Below the pieces are notes generated by a model. It had not been told where the DNA came from and searched no databases. It saw only the letters and a program-made list of their open reading frames with translations. A stretch of DNA of 5,125 nt, taken from positions 1-5,125 of the forward strand of contig USHE01000124.1 in NCBI GenBank assembly GCA_900554385.1, read 5' to 3'. Position numbers and translations under genes: made by a program. Positions within the stretch are counted from its first letter, which is position 1. Every line of letters starts with the position of its first letter. This document shows positions 2,871-5,125 of the stretch, piece after piece. This stretch comes from an uncultured bacterium (lineage in GTDB: Bacteria > Cyanobacteriota > Vampirovibrionia > Gastranaerophilales > Gastranaerophilaceae).

Positions 2871-5125
2871 TTATACAATATTGCAGAGGTTTTCGACTTC
2901 TTCTATGTCATCTTCAAGCAGACTTTTCTGGAAAAGTTCGCATTCTTCGGCCATATTTAAGATTTCTTCGTATTTTGGGTTATGGAGAACCTTTGCTATG
3001 TCGTCAATACCTTTGAAATCTACGATGTAATACGCAGGTGCTTTCTCTTTTATACTTATAAAACTACACTCCTCAAAAAGTTCCAAAATTCTTTCAACAA
3101 GCTGTATTGATTTACCCAGATGGCTTGCACAGCGGCGAAGTTCGACTTTACCGTTGTTATTGTTATGTGCGAACTTCAACATGCCTGTAATTGTTTTTAA
3201 AAACTCTTTGTCGTCGAAATATTTTATATCGTAATTCATAAGGTGAATACTTTGCGGAGATGTTTCACGGAGAATATTTTCAAAGGTTTTTTTATCAGCA
3301 GGGTAGTCGAAGAACATTACGGAGCTGCAAGGGGATGGATTTTCGCGTGTGAATATTTTTTCTGTAATGCTGTTGAAAGGTTTGAGTATTTCAAGGATTT
3401 GCTTGTTTTCAGCAAATACCATAATATTTTGTTTCGCGTTTTTGATGTAGTCGTTTACCTGCTGTAAAATATCGGTTTTTTTGCGGTGGTCGTAAATTTT
3501 TAGTTTATGCGCAGATTCATGTTCTTCTTCTTTAAGATATTCTGAGTGAATATCTTCTACGACAAGCTGTACGGAGGTATTTCCGTTATATTCATTAACC
3601 TGCGGATGAAAAGCCACATCAAGCGGATCGCCGTTTACGAGTGAAATATCGCCCTGCTGCCAGCGAACGCAGGTTAATTCGTTTGCGCCCTGTTGAACTG
3701 TTAATCTCAGGTGATTTTTGTTTTCTCCCATTAGACGTTTTTGTTTTAGTTTAAGATTTTTTATTGCAAAAACAGGATTTGGATTGCTTGCTCCAAACGG
3801 TTCCATTTTGGAGATTTCTTCAACTAAATCAACGGTGATATCATCAGGGGTGAGTTCCAAATCTATTTTTAAGAATGGTTTTAAATCTTTGCCTGTTGTC
3901 ATTTCTTTTACTGCGCGCAAAAGCTGTTCTTTTACCTGTTTGAACGGATATTTTTCAGGAGAAAACGCAAGTCCTGCCGCAAGTGAATGACCTCCAAAAC
4001 CGTCTAAAAGTTCGCTTATAGAAGAAATTGATTCGTAAAGGTGTACCCCTTCAATACTTCTTGCCGAGCATTTAATTTGTTTTGTTTCTTCTGAATAAGT
4101 CATCAAAAAAGTAGGTTTGTAGTATTTTTCAACTAATTTTGACGCAACAATACCGATAATTCCAACATGCCATTTTGAATTAAAAAGAATAATTGCAGGG
4201 TTGCGGTTTCCTTCTTTTTGTACCATGTCATCGGCTTCGGCAAAAGTTTCCTGACATAGGTTCTGGCGGATTTTGTTGAATTCTTCGAGATTAGAAATTG
4301 CCATTTCGATTTCCTGCGGATTATCTGAAATAAGGACTTTGATTGCTTCTTCAACAGTATCAAGACGTCCTGAGGCGTTAATTCTAGGTGCAACTCCGAA
4401 TGCGATTGTTTCCGCACTTACTCCGTTTTCAACCGTATAGCCTGCCCGTTCGATAAGTCTTTTCAGTCCGTAATGTTTGCCTTTGGAGATTAAATCCAAA
4501 CCTTTTGTGACAAGATATCTGTTTTCATGTACGAGCGGCACAACATCAGCAACCGTTCCGACTGCTACGTATGGCAAGATTGAGGAGATAAAATCAGTTT
4601 TGCCGTAATGCTGTAAAAGACCCGTTGCGACTTTAAATGCAACTCCTACACCGGCTAAGGAGGTTAGAGAATCAATATCTTTTGCCGACAAGTTTTCATT
4701 AAGAGCATTTTTAGCTTTCGGATTAATTATTGCGTAAGCGTTGGGAAGTTCTTCCGGTGCTTCGTGGTGGTCTGTTATAATTACGTCTATTTTAAAACTT
4801 TTTATAAAATTAACCGCTTCAACGTCTGAAATCCCGCAGTCCACTGATATTATAACTTTGGGCTTAAGAGCGGTCATAAGTTTTACAAGAGCCTTTGTGT
4901 CAAAGCCGTGTCCCTCTTTTTCTCTGTCAGGGATAAAGTAATTTACGTTAGCGCCGAGGTGTGAAAAAGTTCTGTACAACAGTGATGTTGAAGTTACGCC
5001 GTCAGCATCAAAATCGCCGTAGATAACAATTTTTTCCTGATTATCTATCGCACGAGAAAGCCTTTCTACAGTTTTTTCCATATCCGTAAAAACATCAGGC
5101 TGATATGGTGTAAATTCAAGCGGGT
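2871..5125 (-). CDS. recJ: Single-stranded-DNA-specific exonuclease RecJ, 5' end cut by the window edge
   Basis: RecJ degrades single-stranded DNA 5' to 3' in recombination and mismatch/base-excision repair, using divalent metal in a DHH-family active site. Counting from the Met at 5081: GDFDADG (22-28), VDCGISD (80-86), TDHHE (103-107), GTVADVVPL with ENR (175-188), PRINASGRL (232-240), WHVGIIGIVASKLVE (304-318), and the DHHA1 motif GFGGHSLAAG (361-370). An OB-like region spans about 400-512. Residues from about 525 to 736 form the extra C-terminal domain seen in long RecJ proteins such as that of Bacillus; E. coli RecJ lacks it. All metal ligands I can locate are present. The Met at 5081 is not the true start: 14 more open codons (PLEFTPYQPDVFTD) continue to the edge and fit the RecJ N-terminus, and no ribosome site precedes 5081. 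Perhaps 40-60 residues are missing. Its stop directly adjoins that of the convergent gene. Confidence 0.96.
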   Translation of the reverse strand, partial: PLEFTPYQPDVFTDMEKTVERLSRAIDNQEKIVIYGDFDADGVTSTSLLYRTFSHLGANVNYFIPDREKEGHGFDTKALVKLMTALKPKVIISVDCGISDVEAVNFIKSFKIDVIITDHHEAPEELPNAYAIINPKAKNALNENLSAKDIDSLTSLAGVGVAFKVATGLLQHYGKTDFISSILPYVAVGTVADVVPLVHENRYLVTKGLDLISKGKHYGLKRLIERAGYTVENGVSAETIAFGVAPRINASGRLDTVEEAIKVLISDNPQEIEMAISNLEEFNKIRQNLCQETFAEADDMVQKEGNRNPAIILFNSKWHVGIIGIVASKLVEKYYKPTFLMTYSEETKQIKCSARSIEGVHLYESISSISELLDGFGGHSLAAGLAFSPEKYPFKQVKEQLLRAVKEMTTGKDLKPFLKIDLELTPDDITVDLVEEISKMEPFGASNPNPVFAIKNLKLKQKRLMGENKNHLRLTVQQGANELTCVRWQQGDISLVNGDPLDVAFHPQVNEYNGNTSVQLVVEDIHSEYLKEEEHESAHKLKIYDHRKKTDILQQVNDYIKNAKQNIMVFAENKQILEILKPFNSITEKIFTRENPSPCSSVMFFDYPADKKTFENILRETSPQSIHLMNYDIKYFDDKEFLKTITGMLKFAHNNNNGKVELRRCASHLGKSIQLVERILELFEECSFISIKEKAPAYYIVDFKGIDDIAKVLHNPKYEEILNMAEECELFQKSLLEDDIEEVENLCNIV

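Noticed and set aside
4133..4417. 94-codon open frame on the minus strand in another register
   Set aside because: It overlaps recJ in a different frame while the RecJ frame is continuous and conserved there; it is not a frameshifted piece of recJ.
5079..5081. ATG taken as the start of recJ
   Set aside because: The frame stays open to the window edge with residues that fit the RecJ N-terminus, and no Shine-Dalgarno site precedes this ATG; it is an internal methionine.
1..5125. A novel defence, mobile or RNA-guided system
   Set aside because: Read on both strands, the window is filled by conserved housekeeping genes; I saw no direct-repeat array, transposase, integrase, toxin-antitoxin pair or reverse transcriptase.

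Overview
The window is AT-rich bacterial chromosome made of ordinary housekeeping genes plus one uncharacterised gene. Code use is standard; all six visible stops are TAA or TAG. Shine-Dalgarno sites are clear, and the likely promoters are of the extended -10 type (TGn-TATAAT-like). DapF implies lysine/meso-diaminopimelate synthesis. The gene order rpsF-ssb-rpsR and a RecJ with a long C-terminal extension fit Firmicutes or the non-photosynthetic relatives of Cyanobacteria. The style of the uncharacterised protein (a short tail around QPKFQALK before a folded domain) and of the SSB reminds me of Gastranaerophilales ('Melainabacteria') gut genomes. That placement is from memory and is tentative.

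Layout, left to right. At 1-29 the first codons of a minus-strand gene run off the left edge, with a good ribosome binding site and a possible promoter behind it. A strong hairpin terminator at 81-114 closes the next operon. That operon is read right to left: rpsF (S6, 958-1239), ssb (484-903), rpsR (S18, 134-367). Its two intercistronic gaps are 54 and 116 nt, and both hold inverted repeats and a GC-rich GCCGG element that stands out from the AT-rich surroundings. dapF (1296-2129, minus) lies 56 nt upstream of rpsF, and a candidate promoter sits in that gap. An 87-nt divergent region separates dapF from a plus-strand gene (2217-2870) for a 217-residue protein with a weak GNAT-acetyltransferase look. 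That gene abuts, with no spacer, the convergent recJ (2871 to beyond 5125, minus), which is cut at its 5' end by the window edge.

Functionally, S6 and S18 bind together on the 30S platform. SSB coats single-stranded DNA and docks repair enzymes through its acidic C-terminal tip; RecJ is a known client of SSB in other bacteria, though here the two genes are in separate transcription units. DapF makes meso-diaminopimelate for lysine and peptidoglycan. I found no CRISPR array, tRNA, rRNA, insertion sequence, phage gene or defence system. The items most worth a second look are the GNAT-like orphan and the structured gaps of the S6-SSB-S18 operon.
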